Assembly (NCBI RefSeq): GCF_024138125.1 | Contig: NZ_CP099993.1 | Location: 1,240,001 to 1,304,000 of the forward strand | Direction of reading: 5' to 3' | Origin: Halorussus salilacus | GTDB taxonomy: Archaea > Halobacteriota > Halobacteria > Halobacteriales > Haladaptataceae | DNA: 64,000 nucleotides | Shown here: positions 1 through 8,294 of the stretch, in pieces | Numbering within the stretch: the first letter of the stretch is position 1 | Layout of the letters: the number at the start of each line of letters is the position of its first letter | Notes under the pieces: model-generated | Database searches by the model: none | Seen by the model: only the letters and a program-made list of their open reading frames with translations | Told to the model about the DNA's origin: nothing | Position numbers and translations under genes: made by a program

Positions 1-429
1 GACCGCGTTGCCCGCCAGCAGATATCCGAGCAGGCCGAACACCGCGCCGCTGGCCCCGAGGACCGCGTTCGCCGGGCCGACGACCCCGGAAACGACGACC
101 TGCGCGAGGCCCGCGGCCATCCCGACCGTCGCGAAGAAGGCGTGGAATCGCCACCGGGTCGTCACGCGCTCGACGGCGAACCCGACCAGCACCAGCACGG
201 CGGCGTTCGAGACGAGGTGGCCGACGCTCGCGTGGGCGTACACGCTCACGAGCAGGGTCCACGGGCGGGCCTCGACGGGCGGGGCGAGGACGAACAGCCC
301 GGTCGCGAGCGACTGGGAGACCAGTCCCACGAGCGACTGGGCACCGAACACGGCGACGAAGACGACCAGCGTCTCCAGCGTCGGACTGCGGGCCGACTCG
401 GAACGGCGGGGTGGCCCTTGCACGCACAC
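1..429 (-). CDS. Rhomboid family intramembrane serine protease (3' end beyond window)
   Basis: Membrane protein with the rhomboid core read on the minus strand. The motif HASVGHLVSN (positions about 240-200) matches the HxxxxHxxxN signature of the second helix. GASGAVFGLLGY (about 50-15) is the helix-4 GxSG segment that carries the catalytic serine. Rhomboids cleave transmembrane substrates inside the membrane. The reading frame is open to base 1, so the C-terminal part with the catalytic histidine is outside the window. The start is uncertain: GTG at 429 or 423 fits the conserved region best and lies about 27 nt after a T-rich TATA-like run, while an in-frame ATG at 474 would add an arginine-rich leader. 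Family assignment is firm; the substrate is unknown. Confidence 0.8.
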   Translation of the reverse strand, partial: MCVQGPPRRSESARSPTLETLVVFVAVFGAQSLVGLVSQSLATGLFVLAPPVEARPWTLLVSVYAHASVGHLVSNAAVLVLVGFAVERVTTRWRFHAFFATVGMAAGLAQVVVSGVVGPANAVLGASGAVFGLLGYLLAGNAV

Positions 430-562
430 TCGTAGGAGCGGAGACGACAAAAAGACCGGGGAGCGTGCGCGCATGCGCGCGGCTGTCAGATGATGAAAGA
501 GAGAATCGCCCGCCAGTCGAACGGCGGGAGCGAGCCGAGAGGTGACGCCTCTCAGCTCACGT

Positions 563-822
563 CAGTTCCGGAAGACAAACCGCATCTTCCGACCTTCGGC
601 TCGCTCGCGCTCGCCTCAGTTCCGGAAGACAAACCGCATCTTCCGACCTTCGGCTCGCTCGCGCTCGCCTCAGTTCCGGAAGACAAACCGCATCTTCCGA
701 CCTTCGGCTCGCTCGCGCTCGCCTCAGTTCCGAAAGACAAACCGCGTCTTCCGACCTTCGGCTCGCTCGCGCTCGCCTCAGTTCCGAAAGACAAACCGCG
801 TCTTTCGGCCCTCGCGGAATCT
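563..822. repeat. Five tandem copies of a 54-bp repeat
   Basis: Units begin with CAGTTCCG at 563, 617, 671, 725 and 779, an exact 54-bp period. The first three are nearly identical. The fourth and fifth carry shared changes (GAAAG for GGAAG, CGC for CAT), and the fifth breaks off after about 30 bp. Each unit holds a small inverted repeat (GGAAGA...TCTTCC) and a run built on GCTCGC. As 54 is a multiple of three, several frames stay open through the array, producing 18-residue repeats that are not evidence of a gene. The interval 430-562 shows no other feature. Confidence 0.95.
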
Positions 823-832
823 TCGATTCCGC
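814..832 (-). terminator. Hairpin directly after rpsJ
   Basis: GCGGAATC (814-821) and GATTCCGC (825-832) form an 8-bp perfect stem with a 3-nt loop, ending one base before the rpsJ stop codon. It is a plausible 3' end for the rpsJ transcript, and the tandem repeats follow. Confidence 0.45.
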
Positions 833-1141
833 TCAGTCCTCGAGGACGATCTCGATGGAGACGTCGTTCGGGACCTGAATCCGCATGAGCTGTCGGAGCG
901 CGCGTTCGTCGGCGTCGATGTCGATGAGGCGCTTGTGGACGCGCATCTCCCAGTGCTCCCACGTCGCGGTCCCCTCGCCGTCGGGGGACTTTCGGGTGGG
1001 GATCTCCAGCGTCTTGGTCGGGAGCGGGATGGGACCCGAGAGCGAGACGCCGGTTTTGTTGGCGATCTCGCGGACGTCGTCGCAGATGTCGTCGAGGTCC
1101 TCGGGGCTGGTGCCCGCCAGACGGACGCGTGCTTGCTGCAT
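833..1141 (-). CDS. rpsJ: 30S ribosomal protein S10
   Basis: 102-residue S10 of the small ribosomal subunit (uS10), which contacts 16S rRNA in the head of the 30S particle. The N-terminal RVRLAGT strand, [19 protein letters not shown] loop and [12 protein letters not shown] segment are characteristic of archaeal S10, and the length is normal. It follows tuf by 3 nt, the standard archaeal tuf-rpsJ pairing, so the two are almost certainly co-transcribed. The ATG at 1141 is the only sensible start. Confidence 0.97.
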   Translation of the reverse strand: MQQARVRLAGTSPEDLDDICDDVREIANKTGVSLSGPIPLPTKTLEIPTRKSPDGEGTATWEHWEMRVHKRLIDIDADERALRQLMRIQVPNDVSIEIVLED

Positions 1142-1144
1142 GCG

Positions 1145-2410
1145 TTATCGCTCGTTGACGCTGAGGACCTTGCCAGCCGCGATGGTCTGACCCATGTCGC
1201 GGACCGCGAAGCTACCGAGTTCCGGAATCTCGCTGGACGGCTCGATGGACAGGGGCTTCTGGGGTCGGACGGTGACGACCGCGGCGTCGCCCGACTGGAT
1301 GAAGTCGGGGTTCTCCTCGGCGACCTCGCCCGACGAGGGGTCCATCTTCTTGTCGATGGATTCGATGGTGCAGGCGACCTGCGCGGTGTGGGCGTGGAAG
1401 ACCGGCGTGTAGCCGTCGGTGATGACCGACGGGTGCTGCATCACGACGATCTGGGCCTGGAACGTCTCGGCGACGCTCGGCGGGTCGTCGGCGGGGCCAC
1501 AGACGTCACCGCGGCGGATGTCGTCCTTGCCGACGCCGCGGACGTTGGTACCGACGTTGTCGCCGGGTTCGGCCTGCGGAATCTCCTCGTGGTGCATCTC
1601 GATGGACTTGACCTCACCGCTCACGTCGCTGGGCTGGAACGAGACGTTCTCGCCGGTGTTGAGGATGCCCGTCTCGACGCGACCGACGGCGACGGTCCCG
1701 ATACCCGAAATCGTGTACACGTCCTGAATGGGCATCCGGAGGTCGGCGTCCGTCGGCGGCTCCGGCGGTTCGAGGTCGTTGAGAGCCTCGAGGAGAATCT
1801 CGCCGTCGTACCAGTCGGTGTTCTCGGACTCCTCGGCGATGTTGTCGCCCTCGAAGGCCGAGATCGGGATGAAGCTGGCGTCCTCGGTGTTGAACTGGAC
1901 CTGCTTGAGGAGCTGCTTGACCTCTTCGACGACCTCGTTGTAGGTGGACTCCTTGTAGTCGACGACGTCCATCTTGTTGACGCCGACGATGAGTTCGTCG
2001 ATACCGAGGGTGCGGGCCAGGAAGACGTGCTCCTGGGTCTGGGGCGCGACGCCGTCGTCGGCCGCGACCACGAGGACCGCGTTGTCGGCCTGCGAGGCAC
2101 CCGTGATCATGTTCTTCACGAAGTCGCGGTGGCCGGGACAGTCCACGATGGTGAAGTCGTAGGCGTCGGTGCTGAACTCTTGGTGGGCGATGTCGATGGT
2201 GACACCGCGCTCGCGCTCTTCGGCGAGGTTGTCCATGACGTAGGCGAACTCGAAGCCGCCCTTGCCCTTCTCCTCGGCCTCTTCCTTGTGCTGTTCGATG
2301 ACGTGCTCGGGTACGCTCCCCGTCTCGTAGAGGAGTCGGCCCACGAGCGTACTCTTACCGTGGTCGACGTGGCCGATGATGGCCAGGTTCTGGTGTTGTT
2401 CGTCGCTCAT
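1145..2410 (-). CDS. tuf: Translation elongation factor EF-1 alpha
   Basis: 421-residue GTPase that delivers aminoacyl-tRNA to the ribosomal A site. The P-loop GHVDHGKST is near residue 14, DCPGHRDF (G3) near 89 and NKMD (G4) near 146, followed by the two beta-barrel domains. The ATG at 2410 ([11 protein letters not shown]) is chosen over an upstream in-frame codon at 2470 because homologues begin just before the first strand and the extra 20 residues are basic and unlike the family. It sits between hom (upstream) and rpsJ (3 nt downstream). Confidence 0.97.
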   Translation of the reverse strand: MSDEQHQNLAIIGHVDHGKSTLVGRLLYETGSVPEHVIEQHKEEAEEKGKGGFEFAYVMDNLAEERERGVTIDIAHQEFSTDAYDFTIVDCPGHRDFVKNMITGASQADNAVLVVAADDGVAPQTQEHVFLARTLGIDELIVGVNKMDVVDYKESTYNEVVEEVKQLLKQVQFNTEDASFIPISAFEGDNIAEESENTDWYDGEILLEALNDLEPPEPPTDADLRMPIQDVYTISGIGTVAVGRVETGILNTGENVSFQPSDVSGEVKSIEMHHEEIPQAEPGDNVGTNVRGVGKDDIRRGDVCGPADDPPSVAETFQAQIVVMQHPSVITDGYTPVFHAHTAQVACTIESIDKKMDPSSGEVAEENPDFIQSGDAAVVTVRPQKPLSIEPSSEIPELGSFAVRDMGQTIAAGKVLSVNER

Positions 2411-2584
2411 TTGTATCTCACGCGCAGACGCGCTCTGTCGGTATCTTTTGGCAGAAGCAGTTAAAACCATTTCGATACGCTATGCTGGCCACCCCGACGC
2501 AGTCAGGCGGTTATTGGTAGACCGTCGCACGATTCTCGTCTCGCGCCGACGGATTAGCCCGGGGCCTGTCGGAAATGTTGACGC

Positions 2585-3529
2585 TCACTCGCCGAGTCGG
2601 TTCACGTCGGCCAGCACCGCCGTCGCGGTCTCGGGGCCGCCCGCGCCCCGACCGCTGAGGTTGAGGCGGCCCGCGTGTTCGGTCTCCAGTTGGACGATGT
2701 TGCGCGTACCCGACACCGCCAGCGTGCCGTTCTCGGGGACGAGTCGCGGGCCGACCCGGACGCCCCGGGGCGTCGCCTCGCCGATGAGTCGGACGGTCCG
2801 ACCGTCCTCGGCCGCGAGTTCGAGCGCTTCGCCCGGCAGGTCCTCGATGCCCTCGACGTCGGCGTCTTCGAGCGAGTACTCCCCCTCACCCAGCACGTTC
2901 GCTAAGATGACGCACTTGAGCCCGGCGTCGGTGCCGTTCACGTCGAACGAGGGGTCGGCCTCCGCGACGCCGAGGTCCTGGGCCTCCGCGAGGACGTGTT
3001 CGTAGCCGAGTCCCTCGGCGGCCATCCGCGAGAGGACGAAGTTCGCCGTCCCGTTGAGGACGCCCCGCGCGGCGGTGATGGCGTCGGGACCGTAGTCGTC
3101 GATGGTCGACAGCACCGGAATCGCGCCCCCGACCGTGGCCTCGAACCGGACCCGGCCCGCGCTCTCGCGTTCGAGCGCGCGCAGGTCGGCGTACCGCTCG
3201 GCGACCGGCCCCTTGTTCGCCAGCACGACGTGGCGGTCGCGTTCGAGCGCGGCCCGGACGTGACCGAATCCCGGCTGGGCGTCGCCGAGCGTGGTCGGGG
3301 TCGCCTCGACCAGCGCGTCGTACTCGGCGTCGAGGGCGTCGGCGGGGTCGGCAGACCCCACGCGGCCCTCGGCGTCCTTCGATTCGAGCGCCGCGGTCAG
3401 GTCGATTCCGTCGGAATCGACCGCGGCGCTCGTCGAGTCGGCCAGCGCGGTGACCTCGTGGCCGTACTTGCCCGCCAGTTCGGCGACCGACCGGCCGACC
3501 GCGCCCGCGCCGAGGATGGCGATCCTCAT
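2585..3529 (-). CDS. hom: Homoserine dehydrogenase
   Basis: 314-residue enzyme that reduces aspartate semialdehyde to homoserine in threonine and methionine synthesis. The NAD(P)-binding GAGAVGRSVAEL lies at residues 6-17, ANKGP near 104, and the catalytic-domain motifs TVGGAIPV (about 133) and LNGTANF (about 154) match the short, ACT-less archaeal form. The ATG overlaps the stop of the upstream ACT-domain gene (ATGA), which suggests translational coupling; that protein may supply the missing regulatory domain (inference). The ATG at 3529 is preferred, as the longer frame upstream merely overlaps the neighbour. Confidence 0.94.
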   Translation of the reverse strand: MRIAILGAGAVGRSVAELAGKYGHEVTALADSTSAAVDSDGIDLTAALESKDAEGRVGSADPADALDAEYDALVEATPTTLGDAQPGFGHVRAALERDRHVVLANKGPVAERYADLRALERESAGRVRFEATVGGAIPVLSTIDDYGPDAITAARGVLNGTANFVLSRMAAEGLGYEHVLAEAQDLGVAEADPSFDVNGTDAGLKCVILANVLGEGEYSLEDADVEGIEDLPGEALELAAEDGRTVRLIGEATPRGVRVGPRLVPENGTLAVSGTRNIVQLETEHAGRLNLSGRGAGGPETATAVLADVNRLGE

Positions 3530-4068
3530 GCTGACCCCTCCAGTTCCGCCAGCGGTTCGACCACGCGGAGGTCCTTGCGGTCGGCCACATCGCGGATCGC
3601 TGTCAGCGCCTCGCCGGTCGCGCCGGTCTCGGCCGCCAGCCGGAGGCGCGCGCTCGACTCGTCGGCGGTGCCGCCCGGTGCCGACAGCGACACGTCCACG
3701 ACCGAGGCGTCGGCGCTCGACTCGATGGACGACAGCGTCTCCGAGAGGTCGGTCTCGACGACGTGACCGACCAGCAGGACCGTCACCTCCTCGCTGTAGC
3801 GCTCGGCACCGGCCTGCATCACGTTGACGCCCGCCTCGCGCAGGCCCGAGACGATGGCGTCGAACCGGTCGGGCGGACATTCGAGGTCCACCTCGACCGG
3901 AATCCGTCCCCGGGGTGTGAGCGACCCGCGCTCGTGGAAGACCGACAGGAGGTTGCCGCCGTTGTCGGCGATGGGTTCGAGCGCCCGGAGGAGTTCGCCC
4001 GGTTCGTCCACCAGTTCGAGTCGGACCGTGTGCGCTCTGGGTTCGCCAGCGCTCGCGTCGTCGCTCAT
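3526..4068 (-). CDS. ACT-domain amino-acid-binding protein
   Basis: 180-residue acidic protein. Residues about 14-85 form an ACT domain (VRLELVDEPGELLRALEPI, then DNGGNLLSVFHERG), a fold that binds amino acids to regulate enzymes. The C-terminal half is a second alpha/beta region that may be another ligand-binding module. It overlaps hom by 4 bp, so a role in feedback control of homoserine dehydrogenase is a reasonable inference from the operon; nothing in the sequence shows direct binding. Confidence 0.9.
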   Translation of the reverse strand: MSDDASAGEPRAHTVRLELVDEPGELLRALEPIADNGGNLLSVFHERGSLTPRGRIPVEVDLECPPDRFDAIVSGLREAGVNVMQAGAERYSEEVTVLLVGHVVETDLSETLSSIESSADASVVDVSLSAPGGTADESSARLRLAAETGATGEALTAIRDVADRKDLRVVEPLAELEGSA

Positions 4069-4104
4069 CGTTGTGAGTTCTCACGCGCGGGCGGGCTTAA
4101 GGCT

Positions 4105-4263
4105 TCAGGCGACCCCAAATTTGGCCGCCCGTTCGCGGTCGGCCCGCACGACCGCCCAGACGCCAGCGGTGACGCCGACCAACAGGAACGAGACGAGGGC
4201 GGTTTAGAGGAACGAGACGAGGGGGTTCCATGGGGCCGTCTCGACGTATGCGAACGAGTCGCT
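4105..4263 (-). pseudogene. Remnant of a small membrane-protein gene broken by a 24-bp duplication
   Basis: One minus frame between fusA and the ACT gene reads FAYVETAPWNPLVSFL, then TAA, then TALVSFLLVGVTAGVWAVV (a good membrane helix), ending in a basic tail and TGA at 4105. The stop lies inside a duplicated segment: CTCGTCTCGTTCCT occurs twice, 24 bp apart, and removing one 24-bp copy restores a continuous frame. There is no ATG or GTG, because a TGA lies immediately upstream at 4264. I cannot name the family. It may be a decayed gene, or a sequencing error if the duplication is false. Confidence 0.4.
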
Positions 4264-4397
4264 TCAGTATACGCCACCTACGCGAGCCACAGGTCCGACC
4301 TGAACGAGAACGGGGAGGTGAGCGGTCGGCCGCGACGCCACTCGCTCTGCATCACATCGAAATGGAAACGTGAGAACCGACCGCGAGCGCGCGTCGA

Positions 4398-6584
4398 CTA
4401 GAAGTAGTCGATGGCCTCGGGCAGTTCGGTCTTCATGCCCTTGCGCTCGCGGATTTCGATGATGGTCTCGCGCTGGAGGTTGTCGGCCATGACCTCGAAC
4501 CCGGCGTTCTCGGTGTTCCACGACGCGCGACCCTCGGTCGCGCTACGGATGTCGCTGGAGAAGCCGATCATCTCGTCGACCGGCGCGATGCCCTCGACGA
4601 CCATGAGGTCGCCCTCCTGGTACATGTCGTCGACGCGGCCACGGCGGCCCTGAATCTCGCCGGACGCCGCGCCCATGTGGTCGTTGGGCACGTCGATGCG
4701 CACGTCCTGCATCGGTTCGAGCAGGCGAACTTCACCCTGCACGAGCGCGTTGTGGACCGCGTTGCGGACCGCGGGGATGACCTGCGCGGGACCGCGGTGG
4801 ATGGTGTCCTCGTGGAGCTTGGCGTCCTCCAGTCGGAGGAGCGTCCCCTGAACGGGCTCGCCAGCCAGCGGGCCGTCGTCGAGCGCCTCTTCGAGGCCCT
4901 CGATGACGAGCTCCATCGTCTCGTTGAGGTGCTGGATACCCTTCGTGTCGTCGATGAGGATGTTGGTCCCGTGGATGTGCTCGACGTTCTGGGACATGTC
5001 CTTCTCCATGCCCGCCTCCTGGAGCGCCTCGCGGCGCTCCTGCTCGGGCATGTCCATCGAGATGTCGCCCATCTTGATCTTCTCGATGATCTCCTCGGTC
5101 AGGGGCTGGGCCTGGATGTAGAACCGGTTGTGGCGGTTCGGCGAGATGCCCTCGATGACCTCGGTCATCTCCTGGATGGCCTCGCGGAACACCACGATGG
5201 GTTCACCGGTGTTGACCGGGATGCCCTGATTGCGCTCGATGCGCTGGGTGATGACTTCGAGGTGGAGCTCGCCCTGCCCGGAGATGAGGTGCTCGCCGGT
5301 GTCCTCGTTGATGGTGACCTGAATCGTGGGGTCCTCCTTCGAGACCTGCCGGAGCGTCTCGATGAGCTTCGGGAGGTCGTCCATGTTCTTGGCCTCGACC
5401 GACTTCGTGATGACCGGCTCGGAGATGTGCTCGATGGACTCGAACGGCGTCATCTCGACGCTGGACACCGTCGACCCCGCGATGGCGTCCTTCAGACCAG
5501 TGACGGCGGCGATGTTCCCGGCGGGGACGCGCTCGACTTCCTCGCGCTCGCCGCCCATGTAGATGCCGACGCTCTGGACGCGGTTCTTGCCCGCGGTCCC
5601 GGAGACGTACAGCTCTTGGCCCTTCTCCAGCGTGCCCGAGAAGACGCGACCCGCGGCGATCTCCCCGGCGTGGGGGTCGATGCCGATGTCGGTCACCATC
5701 AGGACGACCTCGCCGTCCTCGTCGACCAGACGCATCTGCTCGGCGAGCTCGGACTCGTCGTCGCCGCGCCAGATGCGCGGGATACGACGGGGCTGGGCCT
5801 CGATGGGGTCGGGGAAGTGCTCACAGACCATGTCGAGGACGACGTCCGACAGGGGCGTGCGCTCGTGGAGCTCCTGGCGCTTGTCGGCGCGTTCGAGCTC
5901 CATGATGTCGCCGAAGTCCATCCCGGTGCGCTGCATCGACGGCATCGAGACGCCCCACTTGTAGAGGGCCGACCCGAACCCGACCGTCCCGTCCTCGACG
6001 GAGACGGTCCAGTCGTCGATGTCGTCCATCTCCTCGGTCATGCCGCGGATCAGCTCGTTCACGTCGTCGATGACGTTGAGCAGACGCCGCTGCATCTCCT
6101 CGGGGCCCTCCTGCAGTTCGGAGATGAGGCGGTCGACCTTGTTGATGAACAGGGTGGGCTTGACGCCCTCACGGAGCGCCTGTCGGAGGACGGTCTCGGT
6201 CTGGGGCATCGCGCCCTCGACCGCGTCCACCACCACGAGCGCGCCGTCGACGGCGCGCATCGCGCGGGTCACGTCACCGCCGAAGTCGACGTGGCCCGGG
6301 GTGTCGATGAGGTTGATGAGGTGGTCGGTGTCCTCGTACTCGTGGGTCATCGAGACGTTCGCGGCGTCGATGGTGATGCCGCGCTCCTGCTCGTCCTCCT
6401 CGGTGTCCATCATCAACTGCGTCGCTTCGCCCTGGTCGGCGATCATGCCAGCACCGGCCAGGAGGTTGTCCGTCAGGGTCGTCTTGCCGTGGTCGACGTG
6501 TGCGGCGATTGCGATGTTCCGGATGTGCTCCGGCTCGTCCATCAATCGCTCGCACTGTTCGACGATCTTCTTTCGTCTACCCAT
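4398..6584 (-). CDS. fusA: Translation elongation factor EF-2
   Basis: 728-residue GTPase that drives ribosomal translocation. The P-loop [15 protein letters not shown] is near residue 27, DTPGHVDF near 94 and NKVDR near 148. Domains III-V follow, including the C-terminal region containing [12 protein letters not shown], whose later histidine site is modified to diphthamide in archaea (family knowledge). The ATG at 6584 ([10 protein letters not shown]) is used; the upstream in-frame extension to 6716 is unlike homologues and overlaps the divergent DUF5781 gene. Normal length for the family. Confidence 0.97.
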   Translation of the reverse strand: MGRRKKIVEQCERLMDEPEHIRNIAIAAHVDHGKTTLTDNLLAGAGMIADQGEATQLMMDTEEDEQERGITIDAANVSMTHEYEDTDHLINLIDTPGHVDFGGDVTRAMRAVDGALVVVDAVEGAMPQTETVLRQALREGVKPTLFINKVDRLISELQEGPEEMQRRLLNVIDDVNELIRGMTEEMDDIDDWTVSVEDGTVGFGSALYKWGVSMPSMQRTGMDFGDIMELERADKRQELHERTPLSDVVLDMVCEHFPDPIEAQPRRIPRIWRGDDESELAEQMRLVDEDGEVVLMVTDIGIDPHAGEIAAGRVFSGTLEKGQELYVSGTAGKNRVQSVGIYMGGEREEVERVPAGNIAAVTGLKDAIAGSTVSSVEMTPFESIEHISEPVITKSVEAKNMDDLPKLIETLRQVSKEDPTIQVTINEDTGEHLISGQGELHLEVITQRIERNQGIPVNTGEPIVVFREAIQEMTEVIEGISPNRHNRFYIQAQPLTEEIIEKIKMGDISMDMPEQERREALQEAGMEKDMSQNVEHIHGTNILIDDTKGIQHLNETMELVIEGLEEALDDGPLAGEPVQGTLLRLEDAKLHEDTIHRGPAQVIPAVRNAVHNALVQGEVRLLEPMQDVRIDVPNDHMGAASGEIQGRRGRVDDMYQEGDLMVVEGIAPVDEMIGFSSDIRSATEGRASWNTENAGFEVMADNLQRETIIEIRERKGMKTELPEAIDYF

Positions 6585-6714
6585 TATGGATGTTCTACCC
6601 GTAGGAAGTTGAAAAGCGTAGTGTTTCGAATCCGGCCAAACCGGCCGCAAGCCCTGTGAAACACTCACAACCAACGCAAGAGTCTTGTCCGACGAAGCCT
6701 TGCTAATCGTACGC

Positions 6715-7488
6715 ATGGATGTTCACGTCCACGAGCCCGGTCCGTCAGCGCCGTTTCTCCGCGCCCGCGACCTCTTCGAGACCGGCTACGACCTCGACCG
6801 GCCGGTCCACGTCCACGTCCGCGACAGCCCCGACGAGCGGACGTGGACCGCCCATCCCGAGGGCAGGCACGTCCTGAACATCTCCCGGCAGGCCGCCACC
6901 AGCGCGATGGCGCGCGAACTCGCCCTCCACGAGTACGCCCACATGGCGCGCCACGAGCAGGCCCATCCCTCCCACACCCAATCGACCGAGGAGGTCCTGT
7001 TCCTCGCGCTCTCGGGCACGTCGGTCGAGCGCAGGCGGGTGACCCACTGCTACCAGATCGCCAACCACATGAAGGACATCTACGCAGACGACATCACCCT
7101 CCGGGTCGGCCCGACCGACAAACTGGTGTCGTTCCTCGAATCCGAACTCGCGGCCGCGGTCGCCGACCGGCCCACGCCGAGACGCCACGGCCCGGCGGGC
7201 GACCGGGACGGTCTCCGCATCACCAGCACCGCCGACCCCGAGATGACCGCGGTCAACGCCGCGTTCGCGCTGGCGCTGGTCGAGCGCCACGGACTCGTCG
7301 ACGGGGACCACCGCCTCTACGACCTCGCGCACGCGGCGGCCGACGACGCGACCGACGTGGACCTGTGGGGGTTCAAGCGCCGGTTCGAGTCGCTGGGACC
7401 CGACCCCGACGAGAGCGAATACCGCCGCAACCTCGTGGACGCGGCCCGCGAGTACGCGGTTGGCGACCCCGGGCGGGCGGCCGATTAG
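6715..7488 (+). CDS. DUF5781-type protein with an HExxH motif
   Basis: 257-residue haloarchaeal protein matching what I recall as DUF5781, often found near the EF-2 gene. The segment [16 protein letters not shown] (about residues 75-90) contains HEYAH, a perfect HExxH zinc-metalloprotease motif, with further histidines next to it. No signal peptide or membrane segment, so a cytoplasmic enzyme is suggested; peptidase activity is inference. It is transcribed divergently from fusA and its last 4 bp overlap the end of the convergent PAP2 gene. The ATG at 6715 is used; an in-frame TTG at 6685 is possible. Confidence 0.8.
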   Translation: MDVHVHEPGPSAPFLRARDLFETGYDLDRPVHVHVRDSPDERTWTAHPEGRHVLNISRQAATSAMARELALHEYAHMARHEQAHPSHTQSTEEVLFLALSGTSVERRRVTHCYQIANHMKDIYADDITLRVGPTDKLVSFLESELAAAVADRPTPRRHGPAGDRDGLRITSTADPEMTAVNAAFALALVERHGLVDGDHRLYDLAHAAADDATDVDLWGFKRRFESLGPDPDESEYRRNLVDAAREYAVGDPGRAAD

Positions 7489-8288
7489 AAGCGGTCGAAC
7501 TCGAATCGCGGCGACTCGGCGTACCGGACGCTACCGACCGCGACGAGGATGCCCGCGATCACGTCGGTCCCCCAGTGGATGCCCAGATACATCGTCGAGA
7601 ACGTGATGCTGGCCGCCAACAGCGTCGCGACGTAGAACCACCCGCGATAGACCTCCCGGGTCCGGGCCGCGAGCAACGCGACCGTGACCGACAGCGAGGT
7701 GTGTAGCGACGGGAAGACGTTGGTGTTGCTGTTGACCTCCGCCGTCAGCAGCTTGTACTCGGGGTAGGTCGTGAACAGCAGGCCCTCGACCATCTCGGGC
7801 ATGAGGTTCCGCGGCCCGTACGCGATGAACGCCAGATAGCAGAGGACGCCGATTCCGTAGTTGAGCGAGTAGGCGACGATGGTCTGGCGCAGTGGCTCGG
7901 TGTCCTCCAGCGCGAAGTACGCCACCACCGGGAAGATGAGCAGGAAGGCGTAGCCGTAGACGTACACGTACGAGAAGTACGCCGTGAGCATCGGCGACGC
8001 CAGCGTCGACTGGAGGTGGGCGACGAACTGCCCCTCGATGGCGTGAATGATGCCGGTGACGTTGTAGCCGACGATCCACGAGAACTCGGGACCCAAGTCC
8101 CGGACCACGCTGTTGACGGCGAGGAGGGCGACCAGCACCGCGACGTACGGCCCGACGGCTCGCAACCGTTGTCGGGCCGTCGCCGGAATCCGGGACAGGC
8201 GCGCCAGACCGACGAACACCGGGCTGGCGACCGCGATCAGGGCGAAGACGACGAACAGGACCTGTGCGATGATGCGAACGGGAAGCAT
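7485..8288 (-). CDS. PAP2-superfamily membrane protein
   Basis: 267-residue protein with about six membrane helices. The phosphatase motifs are FPSLHTS (about residue 197) and GIHWGTDVIAG (about 237), i.e. the C2 histidine and the C3 H...D pair of the PAP2 fold. The usual first motif KxxxxxxRP is not obvious, which points to the inositol-phosphorylceramide-synthase-like branch rather than classic acid phosphatase. The likely role is phospholipid or isoprenoid-phosphate headgroup chemistry at the membrane. It lies 6 nt after the solute-binding lipoprotein gene and is probably in its operon. Confidence 0.88.
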   Translation of the reverse strand: MLPVRIIAQVLFVVFALIAVASPVFVGLARLSRIPATARQRLRAVGPYVAVLVALLAVNSVVRDLGPEFSWIVGYNVTGIIHAIEGQFVAHLQSTLASPMLTAYFSYVYVYGYAFLLIFPVVAYFALEDTEPLRQTIVAYSLNYGIGVLCYLAFIAYGPRNLMPEMVEGLLFTTYPEYKLLTAEVNSNTNVFPSLHTSLSVTVALLAARTREVYRGWFYVATLLAASITFSTMYLGIHWGTDVIAGILVAVGSVRYAESPRFEFDRF

Positions 8289-8294
8289 TCGAGG

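Noticed and set aside
563-822. CRISPR array
   Set aside because: The copies are contiguous tandem repeats without unique spacers, and no cas genes are present anywhere in the window.
490-888. Open frames through the 54-bp repeats encoding 18-residue repeats
   Set aside because: The unit length is divisible by three, so several frames stay open. There is no conserved start, and the frame runs into antisense sequence.
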